Source of the DNA: Massilia norwichensis
GTDB taxonomy: Bacteria; Pseudomonadota; Gammaproteobacteria; Burkholderiales; Burkholderiaceae_D
Reading direction: 5' to 3'
Length of the DNA stretch: 57,627 nt
Assembly: GCF_024753245.1 (NCBI RefSeq)
Contig: NZ_JANUGX010000038.1
Coordinates: 1-57,627 of the forward strand
Every line of letters begins with the position of its first letter. Position 1 is the first letter of the stretch. The position numbers and the translations under genes were made by a program. Below are positions 40,694-50,359 of the stretch, piece after piece. The notes beneath the pieces were generated by a model. The model saw only the letters and a program-made list of their open reading frames with translations, was not told where the DNA came from and did not search any database.

Positions 40694-40739
40694 GACGGAC
40701 CCGTTATGTCGATGAGAAGGTCCCAGTCTAGCAAATGAA

Positions 40740-40767
40740 AAGCGCCCGGTGCGGACACCGGGCGCTT
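40740..40767 (-). terminator. Terminator after the 895-aa TonB-dependent receptor
   Basis: AAGCGCCCGGTG (40740-40751) pairs perfectly with CACCGGGCGCTT (40756-40767) around CGGA, followed on the minus strand by a short TTTT. It ends the receptor transcript just before the divergently placed formamidase start. Confidence 0.8.
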
Positions 40768-40801
40768 CGCTACTGCCAGCCTGCTTCGGGCGCTGAAACG
40801 C

Positions 40802-43489
40802 TTAGAAGCTGTACGAGCCGCGCACGTAGAAGGTGCGGCCCAGCGGGTCGGTGTAGCGCGGGTCGAAACCGGACTGGAACTGCGAGTCCTGGTAGGACAG
40901 CGGCGGATTGCGGTCGGCCAGGTTGCGCACGCCCACGGTCACGCCGAGACCCTTCTTCTGGGTCCACGAGAAGTAGGTGTCGAAGGTCGTGTACGAAGCG
41001 ACGCGGTTGGTCGGATCCTGGTCCACGTAGCCGCTCTTGTAGTGGGCGGTCAGGCCTGCCGCCAGTTCACCCTTGTTCCAACCGAGGTTGGTGGTGTTCT
41101 GCCAGCGGAACACCGGGCCGGCGCCCGAGTACACGCCGACGTTGCGGTGCCATGCGCCGCCTTCGTCGTTCTGGTAGTCATACTTGTGGACCCAGGTCGA
41201 ATTGGTGCCGAGGGTGAAGTTGCCGTAGGCCTTGGTACGCAGGCGGTAGGTGGCCGACAGGTCGATACCGTTGGTCTTCAGGCCGCCCAGGTTCTGGGTG
41301 CGCAGGTCGACGTAGCCGCAGTTGGCCGGGGTGGCGCACTGCGCGCCGTCGACCGACAAATCGCCCGCCGGATTACGATGGTACACGCCGGCGTACAGGG
41401 CCGGATCGGCGAACACGTCGTCGCTGGCGAGCACACCGATCATGTGCTCCAGTTCGATGGCCCACAGGTCCACGCCCACGGTCAGGTTGTTGACCGGTTC
41501 GAACATCAGGCCCAGGGTCGCGTTCTTCGACTTCTCTGGCTGCAGGTCCTTGTTGCCGCCGTAGAGCACCTGGAACTGGGTGTTGCAGGTCGCGGCAGGC
41601 GACTTGCCCGGCAGCGCCTTGCCGCCCGGGCAGTTGACCGGGTCGTCGTAGTTGCCGGCGCTGTTCGAGAAGGTCTGCGCGGAGTTGACGTCGTACAGCG
41701 ACGGTGCGCGGAAGCCGGTCGAGTAGGAGCCGCGCAGCATCACGCTGCGGGTCGGCTTCCAGGTGAAGCCGAGTTTCGGGTTGGTGGTGCCGCCGAAGTC
41801 GCTGTAGTGGTCGTAACGCACCGAGGCGGTGACGTCGAGCGACTTCAGGATCGGGACGTTCAGTTCGGCGTAGGCGGCGTAGACATTGCGCGAACCCTGG
41901 TTGAAGGAGTTCGGGTCGATGCCGGTGGAGGCGACGACCTTTTCCGCGAACTCGGTGTTGGCGGCGCTGCTGAACTGCTCGTGGCTGCCCTGGCCGCCCA
42001 GCGCCAGTGCGGCGTTGCCGGCGCCCAGCCAGTTGCCGAACTCGCGGCTGGCGTGGAAGTCGAGGCCGGTGGTCTGGCCGCGCGCATGCTGCACGGTGCC
42101 CGACAGCAGGGCCGAATCCAGCAGCGCGGTGCCGGCGGCGCTCTGTTCGCCCATGGTGTTGATGACGCCGTTCAGCACGCCCTGGCTGATGATGCCGCCG
42201 TCGCTGTAGCCGTACAGCTCCTGACGGGCGCGGTTTTCGTTCCAGGTCAGGGCGCCGTTGTAGTCCCAGGTGCCCAGCTTGCCTTCCAGCGAAGCGACGA
42301 AGCGCTGCTGCTGGTTGACGTTACGGTCCATACGCGAGCCGTTCGGCATGTCGCGCCACATCGCGTGCGCGAAGCCCGGCAGGACGCCGGCCGGGGTACC
42401 GTCTTCGGTATAGGCCGGGTCGAAGCCGGCGCCGGTCGGGAAGTAGGGGTTGGCGCTGCCGTCCGGGCGCAGGCGGTTGACGTACAGCCCGCTGTACGGG
42501 ACCGGTGCGATGGTGCCGCCGACCACGCTCTCGCTGGTCAGGTATTCCAGACCCAGCTCGTGGTCCTTGTTCAGCTTGAAGGTGCCGCGCAGCAGGGCCG
42601 AATCGCGGCGGTTCTTCGGGATGTAGTCGACGAAGGGCGAGGTCTCCATGTAGCAGCCGGTGCCGCCGTCGGAGATCAGGTTCGGCGCATTGCAGCCGGC
42701 AGCGGCGGCCGGGTTGAAGCTGTCGCCGTTCTGGTAGTAGTTAGCCGGGTAGGTCGAGCTCGACAGGCCGCCCGGGAAGCGCTTGTTGAACGGACGGTCG
42801 CCGCCGGCCAGCGCCTTCTGCTCCTGATGGTCGACCACGATCGAGAAGTTGTAGCCGTTCTCGTCGAGATCGCCGAAGCCGTAGGCGAAGTTGGCGTTGA
42901 GCGACTTGCCGCCCTTGTGCTGGGGCTGGTCTTCGCCGAAGGTGGCGACGCCGCCCTGGAAGTCCTTCTTGGTGATGAAGTTGATCACGCCGCCGACCGC
43001 GTCGGAGCCGTACAGCGAGGAGGCGCCGTCGCGCAGCACCTCGACGCGCTCGAGCGCCGCGAACGGGATCATGTTCAGGTCGGGTGCCGAGCTGTCGAAG
43101 GCATTATTCGCCAGGCGGCGCCCGTTCAGCAGCACCAGGGTCTTGTTGGCGCCGATGCCGCGCAGGTCGGCGAACGAGGCGCCGCCGGAGCCGGAGCCGA
43201 CCGACTGGCTGGTACCGGTCTGCGATTGCGACACGCTCAGGTTGCTGAGCACTTGCTCGATGGTGGTGATGCCTTCCTTCTTCAGGTCTTCGGCCTTCAG
43301 GACCGTGACCGGAACGGCGGTTTCAGCGTCGATGCGCTTGATCGCGGAACCGGTGATTTCGACACGTGCGACAGGGGCTTGCGGCGCTTCCTGCGCCATG
43401 GCCTGGCCGGCAAAGCCGAGGCCTGCGGCGAGGGCGCTGCCGGAGAACACCAGGCGCAGCGACCTTGCCAATACTTTTTCCGTAAACAT
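40802..43489 (-). CDS. TonB-dependent receptor (895 aa)
   Basis: An outer-membrane active transporter. The signal peptide ends near AMAQ (residue 33). A TonB-box-like VARVEITGS comes next, then the plug domain (about 50-170: TTIEQVLSNL, DLRGIGANKTLVLLNGRRL, VEVLRDGASSLYGSDAVGGVINFIT). A 22-strand-type barrel with aromatic-rich strands finishes in the terminal F (RTFYVRGSYSF). The substrate cannot be told; the family imports siderophores, vitamins or sugars. AGGATG precedes the ATG. Transcription needs a TonB partner, and no complete TonB gene with a TonB_C domain is in this window. Confidence 0.93.
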   Translation of the reverse strand: MFTEKVLARSLRLVFSGSALAAGLGFAGQAMAQEAPQAPVARVEITGSAIKRIDAETAVPVTVLKAEDLKKEGITTIEQVLSNLSVSQSQTGTSQSVGSGSGGASFADLRGIGANKTLVLLNGRRLANNAFDSSAPDLNMIPFAALERVEVLRDGASSLYGSDAVGGVINFITKKDFQGGVATFGEDQPQHKGGKSLNANFAYGFGDLDENGYNFSIVVDHQEQKALAGGDRPFNKRFPGGLSSSTYPANYYQNGDSFNPAAAAGCNAPNLISDGGTGCYMETSPFVDYIPKNRRDSALLRGTFKLNKDHELGLEYLTSESVVGGTIAPVPYSGLYVNRLRPDGSANPYFPTGAGFDPAYTEDGTPAGVLPGFAHAMWRDMPNGSRMDRNVNQQQRFVASLEGKLGTWDYNGALTWNENRARQELYGYSDGGIISQGVLNGVINTMGEQSAAGTALLDSALLSGTVQHARGQTTGLDFHASREFGNWLGAGNAALALGGQGSHEQFSSAANTEFAEKVVASTGIDPNSFNQGSRNVYAAYAELNVPILKSLDVTASVRYDHYSDFGGTTNPKLGFTWKPTRSVMLRGSYSTGFRAPSLYDVNSAQTFSNSAGNYDDPVNCPGGKALPGKSPAATCNTQFQVLYGGNKDLQPEKSKNATLGLMFEPVNNLTVGVDLWAIELEHMIGVLASDDVFADPALYAGVYHRNPAGDLSVDGAQCATPANCGYVDLRTQNLGGLKTNGIDLSATYRLRTKAYGNFTLGTNSTWVHKYDYQNDEGGAWHRNVGVYSGAGPVFRWQNTTNLGWNKGELAAGLTAHYKSGYVDQDPTNRVASYTTFDTYFSWTQKKGLGVTVGVRNLADRNPPLSYQDSQFQSGFDPRYTDPLGRTFYVRGSYSF

Positions 43490-43597
43490 CTACATCCTGT
43501 GATTGGGTTTCATGAACTGCAGGCCGGCACCGAATATGACAATTCAGTGACGTTTGCCATGCAGATATATCACCAAAACTCACGCGCACAAAATTTT

Positions 43598-43626
43598 TTT
43601 ATAGTAATTACGGTGGGAAGCAACAA
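43598..43626 (-). promoter_or_regulatory. Probable promoter of the 895-aa TonB-dependent receptor
   Basis: On the minus strand TTGTTG (43621-43626), 17 bp and TATAAA (43598-43603), about 110 bp before the start codon. The AT-rich run just downstream stands out in this GC-rich genome. The perfect 7-2-7 inverted repeat TACGTAG-CT-CTACGTA (43662-43677) lies upstream of the -35 box and could be an activator or repressor site. Confidence 0.5.
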
Positions 43627-43685
43627 TACTTGCTGCTAATTGAACGAAAGACGAAGAAAGTTACGTAGCTCTACGTATTGACGAT

Positions 43686-44543
43686 TCAACTGCGGTCGGC
43701 GCCGGCCGCGGTCGCGCCGCAGGCCAGGATGACCAGCGCGATCCCCAGCCATTGAACGCCCGACAGCCGCTCGCCCAGCACCACGAAGCCGGCCAGCGCC
43801 GCCACCGCCGGCGAGGCGCTGACCAGGATGCCGAACACGCGCCGCGGCAGCCGGCGCAGCGCGGCCATCTCCAGCGTGTAGGGCGCGGCCGAGGACAGCA
43901 CCGCCACCGCCAGGCCGGCCGCCAGCACGACCGGCGACAGCAGGGCGCTGCCCGCATGGGCCGCGCCGACCGGCACGATGAAGAGGCTGGCCGCCAGCAT
44001 GCCCCAGGCGACCGTGCCGTTTCCTGCCGCTTGCGAGGCACGCTTGCCGAACACGATGTACAGCGCCCAGCAGACCGCGGCGCCGGCCGCGCAGGCCACG
44101 CCCACCGGGTCGAGTGCCCCGGTGCCATCCTTCAATGGCAGCAGCAGCCACAAACCGAAGGCGGCGCAGGCCACCCACACGAAGTCGCGCAGGCGGCGCG
44201 AGGACAGCAGCACCAGGGCGAGCGGACCCATGACCTCGATCGAGACCGCGATGCCGATCGGGATGCGCGCAAAGGCCTGGTAGATGAGCAGGTTCATGCA
44301 GCCCAGCGCCAGGCCGTAGAGCAGCAGGCTGGGGATGTCGGCGCGCGCGGGGAGGGCGCGCCAGGGGCGGGTGAAGGCGGCCAGCAGGATCGCCGAGAGG
44401 CCGACGCGCAGTCCGACCACGCCTTCGGCCCCGACCAGCGCAAACAGGTGCTTGGCGAAGGCGGCGCCGGCATAGGTCGAGACCATCGCCGCGCCGATCG
44501 CCAGCAGCGGCAGGGCCGCGTTCTCCTTCGCCGGCGCCGTCAC
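43686..44543 (-). CDS. EamA/RhtA-type transporter
   Basis: A 285-aa inner-membrane permease of the drug/metabolite transporter superfamily with ten predicted helices in two EamA repeats. Features such as LGCMNLLIYQAFARIPIGIAVSIEVMGPLAL and APYTLEMAALRRLPRRVFGILVSASPAVAALAG resemble the threonine/homoserine exporter RhtA. It starts with GTG 3 nt after the stop of the flavoprotein gene, so the two form an operon. The substrate is probably an amino acid or similar small metabolite; this is family-based. Confidence 0.88.
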   Translation of the reverse strand: MTAPAKENAALPLLAIGAAMVSTYAGAAFAKHLFALVGAEGVVGLRVGLSAILLAAFTRPWRALPARADIPSLLLYGLALGCMNLLIYQAFARIPIGIAVSIEVMGPLALVLLSSRRLRDFVWVACAAFGLWLLLPLKDGTGALDPVGVACAAGAAVCWALYIVFGKRASQAAGNGTVAWGMLAASLFIVPVGAAHAGSALLSPVVLAAGLAVAVLSSAAPYTLEMAALRRLPRRVFGILVSASPAVAALAGFVVLGERLSGVQWLGIALVILACGATAAGADRS

Positions 44544-44546
44544 GCG

Positions 44547-46163
44547 TCAGCCGACCAGCGACAGCGCGACCGCCTCGGCCACCTTGATGCCGTCGATCGC
44601 CGCCGACATGATGCCGCCTGCATAGCCGGCGCCTTCACCGGCCGGGTACAGGCCGCGGGTGTTCAGGCTTTGCAGGTTGTCGTCGTGGCGCTTGATGCGG
44701 ATCGGCGAGGAGGTACGGGTCTCGACCCCGGTCAGCACCGCGTCTTCCTTGTAGTAGCCCTTGATTTGCTTGTCGAAGGCGACGAAGGCTTCGCGCAGGG
44801 CGACGGTGGCGTAGTCGGGCAGGGCGGTGGCCAGATCGGTCAGGTGCACGGCCGGCTTGAAGGACGGCACCACCGAGCCGAATTCTTTGGACGCCACGCC
44901 GCGCACGAAGTCGCCCATCAGCTGGCCCGGCGCATCGTAATTCGAACCGCCGAGGACGAAGGCGCGCGACTCCAGTTCGCGCTGGAAGGCGATGCCGGCC
45001 AGCGGGTGCCCCGGGTAGTCGTCCGGCGTGATGCCGACCACGATCGCGCTGTTGGCGTTGCGCTCGGCGCGCGAGTACTGGCTCATGCCGTTGGTGACGA
45101 CGCGGCCTTCTTCGCTCGACGCCGCGACCACGGTGCCGCCGGGGCACATGCAGAAGCTGTAGACGCTGCGGCCGTTCGAGGCGTGGTGCACGATCTTGTA
45201 GTCGGCGGCGCCGAGGATCTTGTTGCCGGCATTCGGGCCGAAGCGGCAGACGTCGATCAGCGATTGCGGGTGCTCGACGCGGAAGCCGATCGAGAACGGC
45301 TTGGCTTCGATATAGACGCCGCGGTCGTACAGCATCTGGAAGGTATCGCGCGCGCTGTGGCCGATCGCCATCACCAGGTGGCGGGTCGGGATTTCCTCGC
45401 CCGAGGCCAGGCGCACGCCGACCACCTGGCGCGCATCGCCTTCGCCCTCGATCAGCACGTCTTCCAGGCGGGTCTCGAAACGGATCTCGCCGCCCAGCGA
45501 CAGGATCTCGGCGCGCATCTGCTCGACCATTTTGACCAGGCGGAAGGTGCCGATGTGCGGTTTGCTGACGTACAGGATCTCTTCCGGCGCGCCCGACTTC
45601 ACGAACTCGGACAGCACCTTGCGGCCGTAATGCTTCGGGTCCTTGACCTGGCTGTACAGCTTGCCGTCCGAGAAGGTGCCGGCGCCGCCTTCGCCGAACT
45701 GCACGTTCGACTCGGTGTTCAGCTTGCGCTTGCGCCAGAAGCCGAAGGTGTCGACGGTGCGCTCGCGCACCACCTTGCCGCGTTCGAGCACGATGGGATT
45801 CAGGCCCATCTGCGCCAGGATCAGGGCGACGAACAGGCCGCACGGCCCCATGCCGACCACGACCGGGCGCGGGGTGCCGGGCGCTGGTTTGGCGCTGGTG
45901 ACGAATTTGTAGGCGGTGTCGGGCGAGGGCGCGATCTGGCGGTCGTCGCGCAGTCGTTTCAACACCTGTTCCTCGTTCTTTACCTGCACGTCCAGCGCAT
46001 AGATCAGCACGATGGCGCTGCGCTTGCGCGCGTCGTAGCTGCGCTTGAACACGGTGAAGTCGATCAGCTCGTCTTCACCGATGCCGAGGCGGGTCAGCAC
46101 CGCCTGGCGCAGCGCGGGTTCGGGATGGTCGAGGGGAAGTTTTAATTCGGCAATTCTCAGCAT
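44547..46163 (-). CDS. NAD(P)/FAD-dependent oxidoreductase (conserved flavoprotein)
   Basis: A 538-aa cytoplasmic flavoprotein. The N-terminal ferredoxin-like region (about 1-90) is followed by the FAD motif GMGPCGLFVALILAQMG (near 105). FGEGGAGTFSDGKLYSQVKD, AIGHSARDTF, SFCMCPGGTVVAASSEEG and a closing LYPAGEGAGYAGGIMSAAIDGIK follow. This pattern is widespread in bacteria as an uncharacterised 'FAD-dependent dehydrogenase'. The reaction is unknown. It leads the exporter gene by 3 nt. It is divergent from the large TonB-dependent receptor genes across a 570-bp regulatory gap. Confidence 0.87.
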   Translation of the reverse strand: MLRIAELKLPLDHPEPALRQAVLTRLGIGEDELIDFTVFKRSYDARKRSAIVLIYALDVQVKNEEQVLKRLRDDRQIAPSPDTAYKFVTSAKPAPGTPRPVVVGMGPCGLFVALILAQMGLNPIVLERGKVVRERTVDTFGFWRKRKLNTESNVQFGEGGAGTFSDGKLYSQVKDPKHYGRKVLSEFVKSGAPEEILYVSKPHIGTFRLVKMVEQMRAEILSLGGEIRFETRLEDVLIEGEGDARQVVGVRLASGEEIPTRHLVMAIGHSARDTFQMLYDRGVYIEAKPFSIGFRVEHPQSLIDVCRFGPNAGNKILGAADYKIVHHASNGRSVYSFCMCPGGTVVAASSEEGRVVTNGMSQYSRAERNANSAIVVGITPDDYPGHPLAGIAFQRELESRAFVLGGSNYDAPGQLMGDFVRGVASKEFGSVVPSFKPAVHLTDLATALPDYATVALREAFVAFDKQIKGYYKEDAVLTGVETRTSSPIRIKRHDDNLQSLNTRGLYPAGEGAGYAGGIMSAAIDGIKVAEAVALSLVG

Positions 46164-46737
46164 GGTAGGGGCGTCGCTAGCAAACGCTTGGTCGGTTCAA
46201 CCTCGTATTGTAACCCGGCACCCCGGCGACAGCGGGATGGCGCCGCCTTTCCAGGTCGTTGCAGCGATCCAACATCCGACAATTTGATGACAAATTCTTG
46301 TATGCACCATGGGCGTGCATTTTTCTGCCTATTTGCATAGGACGTATATACATATGATGCGGCGCAATAAACCCAGTGTGCATACAACCCTTGCTGGCGT
46401 GTATGTACTTGCCTGATTTCATTGGAATTTGTCGTTTTGGCCGTGTCTTTGGATCGTTCCCAAACGGTTCTCTTGCTGCGCCACATCATTGTGCGTGCCG
46501 TCACGCCCCGTCATGGTGCGTGAATTTCCACTTCTTTTTCGCTGCTTCCATGCAATTGACACTTGCAGAATCGATATGTTTTTATGTCCGTACATATCTT
46601 TGTTGAAACAAGGATACGGCTTCGCCTATTGGTGAAAAAAAGAGAGAGAAGTGAGTGGTCTGGCAACAAGAAGTGATTCAACACGCAGTTATGGGGCCGT
46701 TCGGAAGAACGGCTGAAATACCAAAATAGGAAATCAC
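46164..46737. promoter_or_regulatory. Large regulatory gap before the first 1018-aa receptor
   Basis: About 570 bp with no credible gene. It contains an exact inverted repeat TTGTATGCAC (46298-46307) / GTGCATACAA (46378-46387), other TGCATA/GTATG strings between and after, and TTGACACT-N11-TATGTTTT at 46556-46582. The latter recurs upstream of the second receptor. The DNA is more AT-rich than its surroundings. I expect the receptor promoter and operator sites here. Confidence 0.6.
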
Positions 46738-49700
46738 ATGCTCAAGAAAACCGTTTTAGTACACGCATTGACGCTGGCCTTCTCCGGCGCCGTGCTGTCG
46801 GTTGCTACGATGACCCCCGCGATGGCGCAATCGAACGCCACCGGCAGCATCTACGGTACCGTCGCTCCTGGTTCCGATGTCCAGGTCGTCATCGAGAACG
46901 AGGCAACCGGCCTGCGCCGCGCGATCAATCCCGACGCGCAGGGCCGCTTCCGCGCTACCGCACTGCCGCCTGGCACCTACAAGGTGACCCAGATGCGCGG
47001 CCAGGCCGCAGCCGGCTCGATGACGGTCGACGTCAGCATCAGCCAGTCGGCCGCAGCCGAGTTCGTTGCGGCGCCGGGCGTGCAAACGGTCCAGGTGACC
47101 GGCACGCGCCGCACCATCGACGTGACCAGCACCAACAGTGGTGCAACCTTCAATTCGCGTCAGCTGGCGGCACTGCCGATCGCTCGTAACGTCGACGCGA
47201 TCATCCAGCTCGCGCCGAACACCACCCGCGCCGACTCGCGCTTCAGCGGCGGCGCTTCGATCGGCGGCGGCGCAGCGTCCGAAAACTCGTACTACATCAA
47301 CGGTTTCCCGGTCACCAACCCGCTGACCGGCCTGGGCGCTGCCCAGCTGCCCTTCGGCGCGATCGCCGAAGCGCAGATCCTGACCGGCGGTTTCGGCGCC
47401 GAATTCGGCCGTTCGATCGGTGGCGTGGTCAACATCATCACCAAGAGCGGTACCAACACCTGGGAAGCCGGTGGCCTCGTGACCTACGAGCCGAAGCAAT
47501 GGCGCTCGAAGTTCCGCGACATTTATTACGCCAATACCGGCGCCAATCCGGCCACCGACAATACCCTGCGCCTGGCCCGTGCCCAGAACGAGCGCGAGCA
47601 GAAGAGCTACAGCCTGTACGCGGGCGGTCCGATCATCCAGGACAAGCTGTTCTTCTTCGCCGCCGCGGAGCTGACCGACCGTGAAGACGGCTACGTCAAC
47701 GGCAGCCGCGTGGCTTCGGTGGCATCGAACACGGCCTTTGGCTGGCGCGACCGCCAGGTCAAGACCCAGCGCTACATGGGCAAGATCGACTGGAACATCA
47801 CCGAAGACCACCGTCTCGAGTTCACCGCCCTGGGCGACACGCCGAAGATCGACATCGCCGACAGCGGCTTCAGCTACGCCGACCGCAGCCGCAACGGCAT
47901 CGTCACCGCGCGCGCGCACTACGAGAACGTGGAATCCCAAGGCTTCGTCGGCGGCAAGAGCAACATGCTGAAGTACACGGGCAACCTGACCCAGGACTTC
48001 ACTCTGACTGCGCTGTACGGTAGATCGGAAATCAAGCGCGTCAATACCTTCCAGGGCTACGATCCGAACGAGTTCTCGAAGGTCTTCTCGCCGGACGTGC
48101 AGGTGCCGGGCCTGAGCTATACCAACCCGCAGCCGATCACGGGCACCGTCCTGGCCGACGGCTCGAAGGACGTGGTCAAGTCGGGCCGTCTGGACCTAGA
48201 ATACCGCCTCGGCGCCCACACGCTGCGCGGTGGTCTGGACCAGACCAAGCTGCAGTCGATCGCCGCGGGTGAATTCCGTGGCGGTGGCGGCCGCTGGACC
48301 TTCTACAAGGGTAATCCGAACGAGTCGATCGACACCATCGGCGGCTTCGAGATCCCGTCGCCGGCCAGCGGCGGCGGCTACGGCACCCAGGGCTACTACG
48401 TCACCAGGGACCTGTTCAATACGGTGACCGACTCCTACGCCGAACAGAGCGCCTACTACCTGGAAGACAAGTGGCAGGTCCACAAGGACGTCCTGCTGAC
48501 CCTGGGCGTGCGTAGCGAATCCTTCAAGAACCAGAACGGCCTCAAGCAGACCTTCCTGGAGATGAAGAACCAGATCCAGCCGCGTCTTGCCGCAGCCTGG
48601 GACGTGAACGGCGACGCCAGCCTGAAAGTCTTCGGTACCGCCGGCCGCTACTCGGTGCCGATCCCGACCCACATCTCGGTGCGCGGCGCCGGCCGTTCGA
48701 CCTTCACCGCCCAGTACTACACGTACACCGGCCTCGATGCGAAGGGCAACCCGACCGGTCTGGTCCAGCTGAGCCCGCCGCTCTCGACCAACAACGAGTA
48801 CGGCCAGGACAAGGTCATCGCGACCCTGGCTGCGCTGGACATGAAGCCGGCCTACCAGGATGAGATCTCGCTGGGCTTCGAGCGCGCCTGGTCGCCGACC
48901 CTGAACTTCGGCGGCAAGGTCACCTACCGCAAGCTGCAGCAGACCATCGACGACTTCTGCGACGTGCGTCCGTTCGAGCGTTACGCGGCAGCGAACAACA
49001 TCACCATCACCAACGTGGGCTGGGGCGCATCCTGCCAGACGTTCAACCCGGGCAAAGACAACACCTTCATGGTGGACTTCTACGGCGACCCGAACCGCCT
49101 GACCAAGGTGCACCTGACCGCCGCCGACCAGGGCTTCGACGAGCCGAGCCGTACCTATGCGGCACTGGACCTGTTCGCCGAGCACCCGTTCCGCAATGGC
49201 TGGTACGGCAAGCTCTTCTATACCCTGTCGCGCAGCAAGGGTAATACCGAAGGCCAGGTCAAGTCCGACAATGCCCAGACCGACGTCTCCGCGACCTCGA
49301 CCTGGGACTATCCGGAAGCGATGCGCGGCGCCTATGGCCGCCTGCCGAACGACCGCAAGCACCAGATCAAGGCCTTCGGCTACTACGAAGTGACCAAGGA
49401 AGTCATGCTGGGCGGTAACGTGCTGCTGGCATCGGGCCGTCCGCGCAGCTGCATCGGCAGCCTGCCGGTGCCGGGCGATTCGCCGAACTACTCGAACCAG
49501 AACTTCTACTGCGGCGGTGCGACCCGTGCGCAGAACGTTCTGACCCCGCGCGGTACCGTCGGCGAGCTGCCATGGGACAAGCGTCTGGACCTGAACGTTG
49601 CCTATCGTCCGGACATGGTGCCGGGTCTGCAGGCACGCGTCGACGTGTTCAACGTGTTCAATTCCCAGACCCTGGAAACCATCACGGAAGCCTACAACAA

Positions 49701-49794
49701 CGGCAGCGCGAAGAGCTCGACCTACGAACTGCCGATCAGCTACACGCCGCCGCGTTCGGTCCGTCTGTCGGTCTCGTACGACAGGAAGTTCTGA
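46738..49794 (+). CDS. Large TonB-dependent receptor with N-terminal CarboxypepD_reg domain (1018 aa)
   Basis: An outer-membrane transporter of the Oar-like type. The signal peptide ends near AMAQS (residue 31). An Ig-like CarboxypepD_reg domain (about 35-105: GSIYGTVAPGSDVQVVIENEATG, RFRATALPPGTYKV) follows. The TonB-box region VQTVQVTGTRR and plug (to about 245: ASENSYYINGFPVTNPLTG, GGFGAEFGRSIGGVVNIITKSGTN) come next, then a large barrel ending in SVRLSVSYDRKF. TAGGAAATCAC precedes the ATG. It is paralogous to the next gene over its entire length. The substrate is unknown, probably a large nutrient such as an oligosaccharide or peptide by analogy with other Oar-like receptors. Confidence 0.94.
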   Translation: MLKKTVLVHALTLAFSGAVLSVATMTPAMAQSNATGSIYGTVAPGSDVQVVIENEATGLRRAINPDAQGRFRATALPPGTYKVTQMRGQAAAGSMTVDVSISQSAAAEFVAAPGVQTVQVTGTRRTIDVTSTNSGATFNSRQLAALPIARNVDAIIQLAPNTTRADSRFSGGASIGGGAASENSYYINGFPVTNPLTGLGAAQLPFGAIAEAQILTGGFGAEFGRSIGGVVNIITKSGTNTWEAGGLVTYEPKQWRSKFRDIYYANTGANPATDNTLRLARAQNEREQKSYSLYAGGPIIQDKLFFFAAAELTDREDGYVNGSRVASVASNTAFGWRDRQVKTQRYMGKIDWNITEDHRLEFTALGDTPKIDIADSGFSYADRSRNGIVTARAHYENVESQGFVGGKSNMLKYTGNLTQDFTLTALYGRSEIKRVNTFQGYDPNEFSKVFSPDVQVPGLSYTNPQPITGTVLADGSKDVVKSGRLDLEYRLGAHTLRGGLDQTKLQSIAAGEFRGGGGRWTFYKGNPNESIDTIGGFEIPSPASGGGYGTQGYYVTRDLFNTVTDSYAEQSAYYLEDKWQVHKDVLLTLGVRSESFKNQNGLKQTFLEMKNQIQPRLAAAWDVNGDASLKVFGTAGRYSVPIPTHISVRGAGRSTFTAQYYTYTGLDAKGNPTGLVQLSPPLSTNNEYGQDKVIATLAALDMKPAYQDEISLGFERAWSPTLNFGGKVTYRKLQQTIDDFCDVRPFERYAAANNITITNVGWGASCQTFNPGKDNTFMVDFYGDPNRLTKVHLTAADQGFDEPSRTYAALDLFAEHPFRNGWYGKLFYTLSRSKGNTEGQVKSDNAQTDVSATSTWDYPEAMRGAYGRLPNDRKHQIKAFGYYEVTKEVMLGGNVLLASGRPRSCIGSLPVPGDSPNYSNQNFYCGGATRAQNVLTPRGTVGELPWDKRLDLNVAYRPDMVPGLQARVDVFNVFNSQTLETITEAYNNGSAKSSTYELPISYTPPRSVRLSVSYDRKF

Positions 49795-50359
49795 TCGAAC
49801 TGGTCCGGGACCGCGCGCCGGTCCCGTCCAACGAAAAGCCCCGGTTCGCCGGGGCTTTTTTTTGTTCTCGATCTGTTGTGTCGATCCGACATGTCATCTC
49901 ATGATTTTGTATATGCAAACTGCATACGCATGCAGTGCATTGCGTCTACGCCGGTGCAGGCGACGCACCGGATTGTTGCGCGCTGCAACGTAGGGAAGGT
50001 GTGGGTTGTTCGGCAATCTTTTCCGCGATGCCGGTGAAAGTTTGCCAAAAATACCAAGCGAGCAATTATTTTATGAAATCACGGTATTTCGCTGCTGCGC
50101 CGCAGCATGTGAGTAGCGCGGAGCTGCACCATATTGGTGCGCAAAAACATTGTCCGCTGCGACGATTTTGATACACGAACTAAATTGACACTGAAAGAAA
50201 GCGTATGTTTTGATCACAAGACATTACTTTTGCGCATCAAAGGTATGGGCATCCAATTTTGAAGGACATAAATACAGTCGTCAATACGAAATGGGTGAGA
50301 TGGTGATTTAAAAAAGGACAGTCTACAAAACTGTCGAAATTGAAAATAAGGGAATCACA
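49795..50359. promoter_or_regulatory. Regulatory gap between the two large receptors
   Basis: About 565 bp. After the terminator at 49834-49863 it holds TGCATACGCATGCA (49921-49934, TGCAT-4-ATGCA) and then TTGACACT-N11-TATGTTTT at 50185-50211. Both echo the gap before the first receptor. No credible coding sequence is present. The second receptor thus has its own promoter. Confidence 0.6.
49834..49863 (+). terminator. Rho-independent terminator after the first large receptor
   Basis: AAAAGCCCCGG (49834-49844), a TTCG tetraloop and CCGGGGCTTTT (49849-49859), followed by an extended T run to 49863. This is a textbook strong terminator, so the two receptors are separate transcripts. Confidence 0.95.

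Noticed and set aside
41042..43639. An 865-aa plus-strand frame over the TonB-dependent receptor
   Set aside because: It is the antisense shadow of a receptor with clear plug and barrel motifs; composition is dominated by Val, Ala, Gln and Arg.
43752..46145. A 797-aa plus-strand frame over the exporter and flavoprotein genes
   Set aside because: It crosses two well-supported minus-strand genes and has shadow composition.
46376..46606. 76-aa frame in the gap before the first large receptor
   Set aside because: It has no ribosome site, covers the TTGACACT motif, and has a Cys/Phe-rich composition unlike the genes here.
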